Source: Hemibagrus wyckioides (lineage: Eukaryota > Chordata > Actinopteri > Siluriformes > Bagridae). Taken from it: a stretch of 64,000 nt of DNA. The notes under the pieces were generated by a model. It saw nothing but the letters and a program-made list of their open reading frames with translations, was not told where the DNA came from and did no database searches. Location of the stretch: positions 31,645,901 through 31,709,900 of the forward strand of contig NC_080716.1 of NCBI RefSeq assembly GCF_019097595.1. Reading direction: 5' to 3'. The position numbers and the translations under genes were made by a program. Shown here piece by piece: positions 52,601-64,000 of the stretch (its first letter is position 1; every line of letters begins with the position of its first letter).

Positions 52601-53405
52601 AACACCAACATTCACCATCCAACACTAACCCTGTCTATCATACACCAACATTACCTTTCTCTATCAAACACCAACATTCACCATCCAACACTAACCCTGT
52701 CTATCTAACACCAACATTCACCATCCAACACTAACCCTGTCTATCTAACACCAACATTCATCATCCAACACTAACCCTGTCTATCTAACACCAACATTCA
52801 TCATCCAACACTAACCCTGTCTATCTAACACCAACATTCACCATCCAACACTAACCCTGTCTATCTAACACCAACATTCATCATCCAACACTAACCCTGT
52901 CTATCTAACACCAACATTCACCATCCAACACTAACCCTGTCTATCTAACACCAACATTCATCATCCAACACTAACCCTGTCTATCTAACACCAACATTCA
53001 CCATCCAACACTAACCCTGTCTATCTAACACCAACATTCACCATCCAACACTAACCCTGTCTATCTAACACCAACATTCACCATCCAACACTAACCCTGT
53101 CTATCTAACACCAACATTCACCATCCAACACTAACCCTGTCTATCTAACACCAACATTCATCATCCAACACTAACCCTGTCTATCTAACCCCAACATTCA
53201 CCATCCAACACTAACCCTGTCTATCTAACCCCAACATTCACCATCCAACACTAACCCTGTCTATCTAACACCAACATTCATCATCCAACACTAACCCTGT
53301 CTATCTAACACCAACATTCACCATCCAACACTAACCCTGTCTATCTAACCCCAACATTCACCATCCAACACTAACCCTGTCTATCTAACACCAACATTCA
53401 CCAAC
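52601..53405. repeat. 40-bp minisatellite, about 20 copies
   Basis: The 40-bp unit consists of CACCAACATTCACCATCCAA and CACTAACCCTGTCTATCTAA, with single-base variants (CACC/CATC; AACACC/AACCCC) distributed over copies. Confidence 0.95.
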
Positions 53406-55494
53406 ATTTCTTTTCTCTATCCAACACCAACCCTGTCTATCAGACACAACTTATTTTTATCAAACACCAACATTTACTATCAAACCCCATTTCCATCAAA
53501 CACCAACACAATCTTTCACCATCCACCACAAAACCTGTCTATTAAACATCAACATTCACCAACATTAACTTTCTCTTTCAGTCACCAACCCTGTCTATCA
53601 AACACCAACAAACCCCATCAAAACACCAGCTGTGTCTATTAAACACCAACATTCCTCAGCATTACCTTTCTCCACCGAACACCAACAATTCTCCATAAAA
53701 ATACCATTAATCCCCATCAAACACCATTAATCTGTCCATCACGCATACACGATGTCAACATTTACTGCAAACATTCTTCACCAAACACATCAGGAGTTTT
53801 TTAAATAAACACCAACATGCTGTATAAACACCATCGTGCTGTTGTTTAGCTTTAAAATGTTCAGTTAATTCATCTGTGTGAATCAGGGAGAACATTCTAG
53901 AAGATAAACCTTTGGCTTCAGTAGTGTTTTATTTCAGTCAGTAATGAATTTGTATGAATCTGAGTGAGTGGTGGGACTTTAATCTTCTCACTTTTCGTAA
54001 GATTTGAGTTATGTGAGACTTTTAGATAAAAAATCTCTGTTCCGATGGTCAGAAGGAGTTAAATGACCACATCAGCAGCAACTCAGTGGAATTTACATTG
54101 AGGTTCAAAAGTTTGAGTTCATGACCCCAAAAAAATGGGGAAAAAAATACGTCTGGTGTTTTTAATAGCAGCTAATATCCGTGCATTTCCATGAGTTTTC
54201 AAATATTCTGAGCCACATAACAAGTCATTTTTCCTCCAGGAAGATAAAGGATGATTACATGCTTGTGTGAAGGTGTCCTGGTGTTCTATTTTTTGCCAAA
54301 TCGCCACTCAGAAGGCCATGTGGATCAGTCATTAACACCACCCTGGGGCTTCTCTCTCCACGGAGCATGGTCAGGTCAGGAAGAAAGCAGGGTCTCATTC
54401 CCTTTAATATTCTCCTAAAGGGCTCCATCCAGATGAAGACGAAAAACTGGGTGTCCTTTAATTCAGCTGTCACTTTTGCAGGCGCATGAGAATGAGCCCC
54501 ATGTCAATCCCACCATTGTGGCATTTAAGACAAAGGAGGAAGAGCTGAGGTCTCTCCAAGGGATTTAAAGTGTGGACCATCATCGCCAGGGGCAACGGGA
54601 CCTGGTTAATCAGTGCAAGACACACACACACACACACATGGAACCCGGGGGCGGGAACAGAGGGATGGGTGATGGATCTGGTTGAGCGCTCGGTTAGGAA
54701 GTCGTGGGAAGCAGGGAGGAGGGAGAGTTTCCTCTGTGCATGAAAGATCCTCATTGTCTGTCCATCACTCGTCGGCTGAAGGTGTCTTCTTCCTTCATCT
54801 TTTCATTAGCGTCTTCCATTTCCTTCTCCATTAGCTTTCACATTCCACCTTCATGCTGAGAGGTAGAGCGCGAGATGAGCTTCTTCTGGTCAAGATGGCA
54901 AGTGTGTCACTGAAGAATAAGCCAGAAATCAATGATGATACCAACAGAGAACAATATCTCAGGTCATTAGGTTTCTGAAAGTTTTACTAAACACCAACAT
55001 TTTTCATCTTAGACCAAAGTTCTCCATTAAACACCAGCATTCTTCATAAAACTTTAACACTTTCCATTAAAAAACAACCTTCCTAGCCGAACACAATCAA
55101 ATACCAACATTTTCTATTAAACACCAACCTTCCACCCTAAACACCACCAAACAGCATGAAACACCATCATTCCCCACCAAACACCAGGATTCTCCACTGA
55201 ATATTAACATTCCCCACCAAACACCCTTAAAACACCAGGACACACCAGCAACCTCCATTAAAGACCATCATTCTCCATTAAACACCAACATTTTCCTTTA
55301 AGCCTCAAAATTCCCACCAAACACCACAAAACACCAGCATTTACTATTATACACCATTCTTCTCCATCAAACACCAACATTTTCCATTAAACACCAAATT
55401 ACTACACAAAACATCATGAAACACCAACGTTCTCCATCTCTGAGGCACAAGGGAGTAATCGTGATTTTTCATGATAATGAAATCTGAAACCAAG
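53406..55494. repeat. Degenerate CACCAACATT repeats around unique DNA
   Basis: Degenerate repeats at 53406-53830 and 54985-55494 enclose about 1.1 kb of unique sequence (53830-54985). Confidence 0.6.
54255..54640. other. Unique island inside the repeats
   Basis: Balanced composition, no repeat and no convincing exon (frames of 72 and 94 codons on the minus strand have no family features). Features such as CCCCATGTCAATCCCACCAT and GGGATTTAAAGTGTGGACCA give it the look of conserved noncoding DNA. This is impression only. Confidence 0.3.
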
Positions 55495-56150
55495 AAACAC
55501 CACCACTGTCCACTAAACACCTTAAAACACCATCATTCCCCATCAAACAGCACCACTGTCCACCAAACAGCTTAAAACACCATCATTCCCCATCAAACAG
55601 CACCACTGTCCACCAAACAGCTTAAAACACCATCATTCCCCATCAAACAGCACCACTGTCCACCAAACAGCTTAAAACACCATCATTCCCCATCAAACAG
55701 CACCACTGTCCACCAAACAGCTTAAAACATTATCATTCCCCATCAACCACCACCAGTGTCCACCAAACAGCTTAAAACACCATCATTCCCCATCAAACAG
55801 CACCACTGTCCACCAAACAGCTTAAAACACCATCATTCCCCATCAAACAGCACCACTGTCCACCAAACAGCTTAAAACACCATCATTCCCCATCAAACAG
55901 CACCACTGTCCACCAAACAGCTTAAAACACCATCATTCCCCATCAAACAGCACCACTGTCCACCAAACAGCTTAAAACACCATCATTCCCCATCAAACAG
56001 CACCACTGTCCACCAAACAGCTTAAAACACCATCATTCCCCATCAAACACCACCAGTGTCCACCAAACAGCTTAAAACACCATCATTCCCCATCAACCAC
56101 CACCAGTGTCCACCAAACACCTTAAAACATCATCATTCCCCATCAAACAT
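55495..56150. repeat. 50-bp minisatellite, about 13 copies
   Basis: The 50-bp unit contains CACCACTGTCCACCAAACAG, CTTAAAACAC and CATCATTCCCCATCAAACAG. Edge copies carry more changes than central ones, as expected for unequal exchange. Confidence 0.95.
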
Positions 56151-56180
56151 TAAGATTCTTCAAACACCAGCATTCTCCAG

Positions 56181-56320
56181 CAGTTCTGGTCTCTGATTGG
56201 TCGGGAGGTGTTGATTAATTCTCTATAACAGCAGCTCTGACTGTAGTGCAGGTTTCTATTAATACTAGTGGTTTAATACATTATCGTTTCTATAGCAACA
56301 GCTTGTCCAGAGGGACAGAT
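56181..56320. repeat. Dispersed CTGATTGGTCGGGAGG repeat
   Basis: Same family as in the chemokine introns: TCTGATTGGTCGGGAGGTGT, TATAACAGCAGCTCTGACTG, ATAGCAACAGC. Confidence 0.6.
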
Positions 56321-56329
56321 TAAGTTTTT

Positions 56330-57068
56330 TTGGAAGGAGGTGTTGATATGATGGAAGGAGAGCCGAATAAGAATGAGTTGTGTGCTAAATTTTGGTGATG
56401 ATTGTGAGAAGTTAATATCAAATCACGCCGACTTCACCCCTGATCCTGTCCCCATTTGCTCTGTCCCTTTGTTGTGTGTGTGTGTGTGTGTGTGTGTGTT
56501 AGACCCGTGTGGAGAATGAAGACCTCTCTGCTGTCACTTCGTGCCTGAACGATGATGGATGGAGCAGTGGATCTCTGGCAGGAAGTGTGTGTAGATCTTT
56601 CTGCTCCTCTGCTCAGCTGATAAGAACCTGAGTGTTGTGATAATACCGACCTTTTAAACCAATCAGAACCACTGACTCTGCAGGACAAGAGCAGGTCAGG
56701 TCCATCATGTGAGTGTGTGTGTGTTAAAGCCAGATGTTTTCACACATCCAAACGTTTGTACTACACTGAAAATGTCAGCCATCTTTCTCTCCTCAGCTGT
56801 CAGTTTATTGCGTAATTATACAAACGATCACGAAACACGGCTGCACTTTTGCCCCCCGTTTAGATAAAGGCTGAATTTGGGCACAACTGGCTTCGGCGTT
56901 GTAAAATGCAAACTCGGGTTCATCCGCAGGTCTCACGCTTTATTGCTGCTCACTTCGCATTGTGGCTCGCAAACGCTCCGTCTCTCCCCATTCTTCTCCC
57001 AGATGGAGTTTTCTTTGCCTTTTATTTATTCCGTTTATTACCTTACCTTTTTGTTATTTTTTGGAGAT

Positions 57069-57103
<35 letters not shown>

Positions 57104-57490
57104 TGGTGCTTAATCTTGTGCAAAACTTGTGCTTAATCAGTACAAAGCACCTGATCAAATCTGTTATAAAATATTTGCTAAATTCGACGAAAATTCAGAT
57201 TGTTCTTGCCTTCGTTGCTGTACAAGAAAAACAAAACATTCCTGAATAAACTGCTGGAACAGGATTTCTTCGATCTAAACAAAATTGTTATAAAACACAA
57301 GGCAATGCAGATTGTGTAGCTTGAACAGAATATACAGTTTTGGCAACTCTGCTGTCTTGAATCTCTGCAGTAAACAACAACAACACAAACCTGAGGTGAG
57401 GTTAAATTTATAGTCAGGTGACAAAACAACACCATGCAATCCAAACTGTACACTACACAACGATACCATATCATAAACAGCTCAATAGTA
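56330..57490. other. No gene recognised
   Basis: Includes (GT)n runs near 56473-56500 and 57069-57101. Short overlapping plus-strand frames across 56877-57249 have no family features. Confidence 0.4.
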
Positions 57491-58200
57491 TTTTATCAAC
57501 ACTTTAGAATCTGATATTTTATATATATATATATAAATACAGGCGATACAATACAGTAAGATACATTGCAATGTGATACCATGCGCTAACAACACAATAC
57601 CATAAGATCATGATGACACAAACAAATGAGACACAGTGAAACGTAACTACAACACCATAAAAGACACACTCTGATACACAACACAACAACACTGTAGAAT
57701 AAGACACGATATGGTGTGATATCTTATGCTAAGACACGATACAATACACCAAGTTTCTATATGATAATATAAGACACGATATGATACGTTACGATTTTAT
57801 TGGCTAAAATAAAATTCCATATGATACAATACAATTGGATAAGGTACAATATGATAAAATACGACACATTATGGTTTTGTTAGAAACGTTAAGATTCGAT
57901 ACAATACATAAAGATTCAATATGATAATATACACTACGTTAAGTTATGAGTTTATTGGATATGTTCTATAAGATTTTATTAGCTAAGATGAGATTCAGTA
58001 TGGTACAAAAGGATAGGATTTAATTTGGTATGAAAGAGTGACACAACGCTCATGTAAATTGGTGTATAATGATCCAAATAATATAATAAAGCAGTATTGG
58101 ATCGTTTGCTATGTTAAGGTTCTACATGACATGATATGAAATTAAGATTTGAGACGATAAAATATTCTACGATACAGTAGCATTTGATACGATACATTAG
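57491..58200. repeat. Degenerate GATACRATA-type repeats
   Basis: Irregular recurrence of AAGACACGATAYRATAC-like phrases (for example near 57695, 57731 and 57770), grading into the satellite that follows. Confidence 0.6.
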
Positions 58201-61200
58201 GCTAGGCTAAGTTTGGGATCCCATAGGCTATGTTAAGATTCGCTAGGCTATAATTATGATCTACTAGGCCACATTAAGATCTGCTAGGCTGCATTAAGAT
58301 CCGCTAGGCTGCATTAAGATACCATTAAGATCTGCTAGCCTGTGTTAATATCTGCTAGGCTACATTTAGGATCCGCTAGGCTGTGTTAAGATCCTCTACG
58401 CTACATTAAGCTCCACTAGGCTACGTTAAGAGCCGCTAGGCTATGTTAAGATCCTTTAGACTACTTTAAGATCCGCTAGGCTACATTAAGATTCTCTAGG
58501 CTATGTTACGATCCTCTAGGCTACATTAAGATTTCTAGACTACATTAAGATCCGCTAGGCTACATTAAGATCCGCTAGGCTACGTTAAGGTCGTCTAGGC
58601 TATGTAAAGATCCTCTAGGCTACATTAAGATCTGCTAGGCTATGTTAAGATATTCTAGACTACATTAAGATCTTCTAGACTACGTTAAGATCTTCTAGAC
58701 TACGTTAAGATCTTCTAGGCTACATTAAGATCCTCTAGACTACATTATGATCCGCTAGGCTATATTAAGATTCTCTAGGCTATGTTAATATTCTCTAGGC
58801 TATGGTAATATTCTCTAGGCTGCGTTAAGATCCTCTAGACTACATTAAGATCTGCTAGGCTATGTTAAGATTCTCTAGGCTACATTAAGATCCTCTAGGA
58901 TACATTAAGATCCTCTAGACTACATTAAGATCCACTAGGCTACCTTAAGATTCTCTAGGCTATGTTAATATTCTCTAGGCTATGTTAATATTCTCTAGGC
59001 TATGTTAATATTCTCTAGGCTACATTAAGATCCACTAGGCTACCTTAAGATTCTCTAGGCTATGTTAATATTCCCTAGGCTATGTTAATATTCTCTAGGC
59101 TACATTAAGATCCACTAGGCTACCTTAAGATTCTCTAGGCTATGTTAATATTCTCTAGGCTATGTTAATATTCTCTAGGCTACATTAAGATCCACTAGGC
59201 TACCTTAAGATTCTCTAGGCTATGTTAATATTCTCTAGGCTATGTTAATATTCTCTAGGCTACATTAAGATCCACTAGGCTACCTTAAGATTCTCTAGGC
59301 TATGTTAATATTCCCTAGGCTATGTTAATATTCTCTAGGCTACATTAAGATCCACTAGTCTATGATAAGATTCTCTAGGCTATATTAAGATCCTCTAGAC
59401 TACATTAAGATATGCTAGGCTATATTAAGATCCTCTAGACTACATTAAGATCTGCTAGGCTACATTAAGATCCTCTAGACTACATTAAGATCTGCTAGGC
59501 TACATTAAGATCCTCTAGACTACATTAAGATCTGCTAGGCTACATTAAGATCCTCTAGACTACATTAAGATCTGCTAGGCTACATTAAGATCCTCTAGAC
59601 TACATTAAGATCTGCTAGGCTATGTTAATATTCTCTAGACTACATTAAGATCTGCTAGGCTACATTAAGATCCTCTAGACTACATTAAGATCTGCTAGGC
59701 TACATTAAGATCCTCTAGACTACATTAAGATATGCTAGGCTACATTAAGATCCTCTAGACTACATTAAGATATGCTAGGCTACATTAAGATATGCTAGGC
59801 TACATTAAGATCCTCTAGACTACATTAAGATATGCTAGGCTACATTAATATCCTCTAGACTACATTAAGATCTGCTAGGCTACATTAAGATCCTCTAGAC
59901 TACATTAAGATCTGCTAGGCTATGTTAATATCCTCTAGACTACATTAAGATCTGCTAGGCTACATTAAGATCCTCTAGACTACATTAAGATATGCTAGGC
60001 TATGTTAATATCCTCTAGACTACATTAAGATCTGCTAGGCTATGTTAATATCCTCTAGACTACATTAAGATCTGCTAGGCTACATTAAGATCCTCTAGAC
60101 TACATTAAGATATGCTAGGCTACATTAAGATATGCTAGGCTACATTAAGATCCTCTAGACTACATTAAGATATGCTAGGCTACATTAATATCCTCTAGAC
60201 TACATTAAGATCTGCTAGGCTACATTAAGATCCTCTAGACTACATTAAGATATGCTAGGCTACATTAAGATCCTCTAGACTACATTAATATCCTCTAGAC
60301 TACATTAAGATATGCTAGGCTATGTTAATATCCTCTAGACTACATTAAGATCTGCTAGGCTATGTTAATATCCTCTAGACTACATTAAGATATGCTAGGC
60401 TATGTTAATATCCTCTAGACTACATTAAGATATGCTAGGCTACATTAAGATCCTCTAGACTACATTAAGATATGCTAGGCTACATTAAGATATGCTAGGC
60501 TACATTAAGATCCTCTAGACTACATTAAGATATGCTAGGCTACATTAATATCCTCTAGACTACATTAAGATCTGCTAGGCTACATTAAGATCCTCTAGAC
60601 TACATTAAGATATGCTAGGCTACATTAAGATCCTCTAGACTACATTAATATCCTCTAGACTACATTAAGATATGCTAGGCTATGTTAATATCCTCTAGAC
60701 TACATTAAGATCTGCTAGGCTACATTAAGATCCTCTAGACTACATTAAGATATGCTAGGCTATGTTAATATCCTCTAGACTACATTAAGATCTGCTAGGC
60801 TACATTAAGATCCTCTAGACTACATTAAGATATGCTAGGCTACATTAAGATATGCTAGGCTACATTAAGATCCTCTAGACTACATTAAGATATGCTAGGC
60901 TATGTTAATATCCTCTAGACTACATTAAGATCTGCTAGGCTACATTAAGATCCTCTAGACTATATTAAGATCTGCTAGGCTACATTAATATCCTCTAGAC
61001 TACATTAAGATCTGCTAGGCTACATTAAGATCCTCTAGACTACATTAAGATCTGCTAGGCTACATTAAGATCCTCTAGACTACATTAAGATATGCTAGGC
61101 TACATTAAGATATGCTAGGCTACATTAAGATCCTCTAGACTACATTAAGATATGCTAGGCTATGTTAATATCCTCTAGACTACATTAAGATCTGCTAGGC

Positions 61201-61940
61201 TACATTAAGATCCTCTAGACTACATTAAGATATGCTAGGCTATGTTAATATCCTCTAGACTACATTAAGATCTGCTAGGCTACATTAATATCCTCTAGAC
61301 TACATTAAGATCTGCTAGGCTACATTAAGATCCTCTAGACTACATTAAGATATGCTAGGCTACATTAAGATCCTCTAGACTACATTAAGATATTCTAGGC
61401 TACATTAAGATCCTCTAGACTACATTAAGATATGCTAGGCTACATTAAGATCCTCTAGACTACATTAAGATCTGCTAGGCTACATTAAGATCCTCTAGAC
61501 TACATTAAGATATGCTAGGCTACATTAAGATCCTCTAGACTACATTAAGATCTGCTAGGCTACATTAATATCCTCTAGACTACATTAAGATCTGCTAGGC
61601 TACATTAAGATCCTCTAGACTACATTAAGATCTGCTAGGCTACATTAATATCCTCTAGACTACATTAAGATCCTCTAGACTACATTAAGATCCTCTAGAC
61701 TACATTAAGATATGCTAGGCTATGTTAATATCCTCTAGACTACATTAAGATATGCTAGGCTATGTTAATATCCTCTAGACTACATTAAGATATTCTAGGC
61801 TATGTTAATATCCTCTAGACTACATTAAGATATGCTAGGCTATGTTAATATCCTCTAGACTACATTAAGATATGCTAGGCTATGTTAATATCCTCTAGAC
61901 TACATTAAGATATTCTAGGCTATGTTAATATCCTCTAGGC
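58201..61940. repeat. 20-bp satellite, left block
   Basis: A 20-bp monomer of the form CTAGGCTACATTAAGATCCT, with variants CTAGAC, TATGTTAATATC and AAGATATG or AAGATCTG. From 58560 onward the phase is strict (three monomers per 60 bases). Higher-order units: an 80-bp period at about 59021-59340 and mostly 40-bp dimers afterwards. Left-edge copies are more diverged. Confidence 0.95.
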
Positions 61941-62745
61941 CAGGGTTCCCCAACCTTTTTTGTACCAATAACACAAATAACACAAGCTCACACCTGAGAT
62001 CAGAGTCCTCACGCGAGACTGTAAATGTTAAAAAGTTCCTGAGCCAAATGGTCAGTGAGAGGAAGAAGGAGTGTGCGTTCTGCAGAATTGAACCAATGAA
62101 TAATTTTGAAGTGTCCTGCTGCTGATGCGACTGGTCAAGCAAATGTTTCTGCTTTATTTTGATTTGATGCGATTGTAAACTTCTTTATTCTGATATAACT
62201 ATATTTAATACATTTTCTGATAAAAACCTATAAACTCTATTAAACTATAATATTATGCTCCAATTGAAGCCATGTTTGCTGATACTGTGGTCTATAACTC
62301 CTCCCCAAACTGACCACTGCCCTGTATCTTGCTCTCTCATTGGCTGTAGGTCATCGCCGAGGTATGTTTCAGTCAGAGCTCCTTTCACACTGCAGGACTT
62401 TGATTCTCTCAGATGGCGTCTTTGGTCATTCACACTGCGCGATTGTCTCCCTTGTACACGAGCTCCAATTTGCCTCCGATTTTGTGCATTTGTCGGCAAT
62501 TTCGCAAAACCTGTCGGCGACTGAAAATCCTGCAGTGTGAACTCGGCATTACTGATGTATGGAAAAACCCGCGGCTGCGTCAAAGGTGGGAGTGAAGCGC
62601 GGGCGGAAATGGCAATGTTTTTAAATAAATACATATAATTTTAAGTTTTATAAATAAAATTCTAAGTTTATTGTTTCTTTGCAGCCTGGTACCAAATGGT
62701 CAACGGCCCAGTACCGATCCACGGTCCAGTGGTTGGGGACCCCTG
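61941..62745. mobile_element. hAT non-autonomous element, 805 bp, with 8-bp TSD
   Basis: The left terminus CAGGGTTCCCCAACC and right terminus GGTTGGGGACCCCTG are inverted repeats with one mismatch in 15. CTCTAGGC occurs directly before (61933-61940) and after (62746-62753) the element, an 8-bp target duplication as expected for hAT. The interior has no complete transposase; short frames on both strands have no domain. It carries a nested inverted-repeat element at 62384-62541. Confidence 0.9.
62384..62541. mobile_element. MITE-like element nested in the hAT
   Basis: Perfect 14-bp inverted termini, TTCACACTGCAGGA (62384-62397) and TCCTGCAGTGTGAA (62528-62541), enclose about 130 bp. Either a separate small element or an internal palindrome of the hAT. 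Confidence 0.5.
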
Positions 62746-64000
62746 CTCTAGGCTACATTAAGATCTGCTAGGCTATCGCTAGGCTATGTTAAGATCCTCT
62801 AGGCTACATTAAGATCCGCTAGGCTATGTTAAGATCCTCTAGGTTACATTAAGATCCGCTAGGCTATCGCTAGGCTATGTTAAGATCCTCTAGGCTACAT
62901 TAAGATCCACTAGGCTATGTTAAGATCCTCTAGGCTACATTAAGACCCGCTAGGCTATGTTAAGATCCTCTAGGCTACATTAAGATCCGCTAGGCTATCG
63001 CTAGGCTATGTTAAGATCCTCTAGGCTACATTAAGATCCTCTAGGCTATCGCTAGGCTATGTTAAGATCCTCTAGGCTACATTAAGATCCGCTAGGCTAT
63101 GTTAAGATCCTCTAGACTACATTAAGATCCGCTAGGCTATCGCTAAGCTATGTTAAGATCCTCTAGGCTACATTAAGATCCGCTAGGCTATCGCTAGGCT
63201 ATGTTAAGATCCTCTAGGCTACATTAAGACCCGCTAGGCTATGTTAAGATCCTCTAGGCTACATTAAGATCCGCTAGGCTATCGCTAGGCTATGTTAAGA
63301 TCCTCTAGGCTACATTAAGATCCGCTAGGCTATGTTAAGATCCTCTAGGCTACATTAAGATCCGCTAGGCTATGTTAAGATCCTCTAGGCTATGTTAAGA
63401 TCCTCTAGGCTACATTAAGATCTGCTAGGCTATCGCTAGGCTATGTTAAGATCCTCTAGGCTACATTAAGATCTGCTAGGCTATCGCTAGGCTATGTTAA
63501 GATCCTCTAGGCTACATTAAGATCCGCTAGGCTATGTTAAGATCCTCTAGGCTACATTAAGATCCGCTAGGCTATCGCTAGGCTATGTTACGATCCTCTA
63601 GGCTACATTAAGATCCGCTAGGCTATCGCTAGGCTATGTTAAGATCCTCTAGGCTACATTAAGATCCACTAGGCTATGTTAAGATCCTCTAGGCTACATT
63701 AAGATCCGCTAGGCTATCGCTAGGCTATGTTAAGATCCTCTAGGCTACATTAAGATCCGCTAGGCTATCGCTAGGCTATGTTACGATCCTCTAGGCTACA
63801 TTAAGATCTGCTAGGCTATCGCTAGGCTATGTTACGATCTTCTAGGCTACATTAAGATCCGCTAGGCTATCGCTAGGCTATGTTACGATCCTCTAGGCTA
63901 CATTAAGATCCGCTAGGCTATCGCTAGGCTATGTTAAGATCCTCTAGGCTACATTAAGATCCGCTAGGCTATGTTAAGATCCTCTAGGCTACATTAAGAT
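62746..64000. repeat. 20-bp satellite, right block with 51-bp units
   Basis: The same monomer, but many units contain an added 11-bp half-monomer (CTAGGCTATCG), giving 20+11+20 = 51-bp higher-order units mixed with plain 40-bp dimers. This half-monomer was not seen left of the hAT. The array continues past the window end. Confidence 0.95.

Noticed and set aside
52601..53405. Telomere-like repeats (CTAACCCT)
   Set aside because: The hexamer-like text occurs once per 40-bp unit and never in tandem, so it is not a telomeric tract.
58201..64000. CRISPR-like array
   Set aside because: The repeats are head-to-tail with no unique spacers, in a vertebrate-type genome; it is satellite DNA.

Overview
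This window looks like nuclear DNA of a ray-finned (teleost) fish. Three things support this: split CC-chemokine genes with the three-exon layout usual for the family, a dense load of typical fish repeats (Tc1-like elements, L2- and Rex1-like LINEs, tRNA-derived SINEs, hAT elements, Ty3/gypsy and retrovirus-like pol pieces), and many long (CA)n, (CT)n, (AAT)n and tetranucleotide microsatellites. The species cannot be told from the sequence. No prokaryotic features, rRNA or intact tRNA genes were seen. Functional calls rest on reading motifs by eye; no database search was run.

Layout. Positions 1-4.5 kb hold, on the minus strand, a series of exon-like units of exactly 42 nt. Each has splice-like borders, all share one reading phase, and they are embedded in a repeated intron-like sequence, so they may be cassette exons of an unrecognised gene. 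From 5 to 34 kb lies a cluster of CC-chemokine genes on the minus strand: three look intact (6.0-7.7, 13.7-14.8 and 22.9-24.3 kb) and a fourth (32.8-33.6 kb) has a one-base frame break. There is also an orphan plus-strand promoter and exon 1 at 12.1-12.35 kb, a promoter-only remnant at 9.4 kb and an intron-only remnant at 5.1-5.5 kb. The orphan exon is part of a 1.08-kb inverted duplication (7572-8657 and 11307-12384) whose arms appear identical apart from two microsatellite lengths. Between the genes are broken Tc1, LINE, SINE, gypsy and retrovirus-like fragments, several nested in one another.

From 37 kb rightward there are few recognisable genes. A CpG-rich stretch at 38.6-38.9 kb ending in a splice-donor-like site may be a promoter with a noncoding first exon of a plus-strand gene extending beyond the window. 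From 50 to 56 kb three A/C-rich minisatellites (33-, 40- and 50-bp units) appear to have grown from one degenerate background; the first is free of G on the plus strand for about 1.4 kb. From 58.2 kb to the end is a 20-bp satellite split by an 805-bp hAT element with a perfect 8-bp target duplication.

How the genes would work together: the chemokine genes encode small secreted proteins of leukocyte attraction. They share TATA boxes and upstream blocks, so co-regulation is plausible but unproven. The orphan promoter points into the 3' end of the second chemokine gene and could in principle produce antisense RNA.
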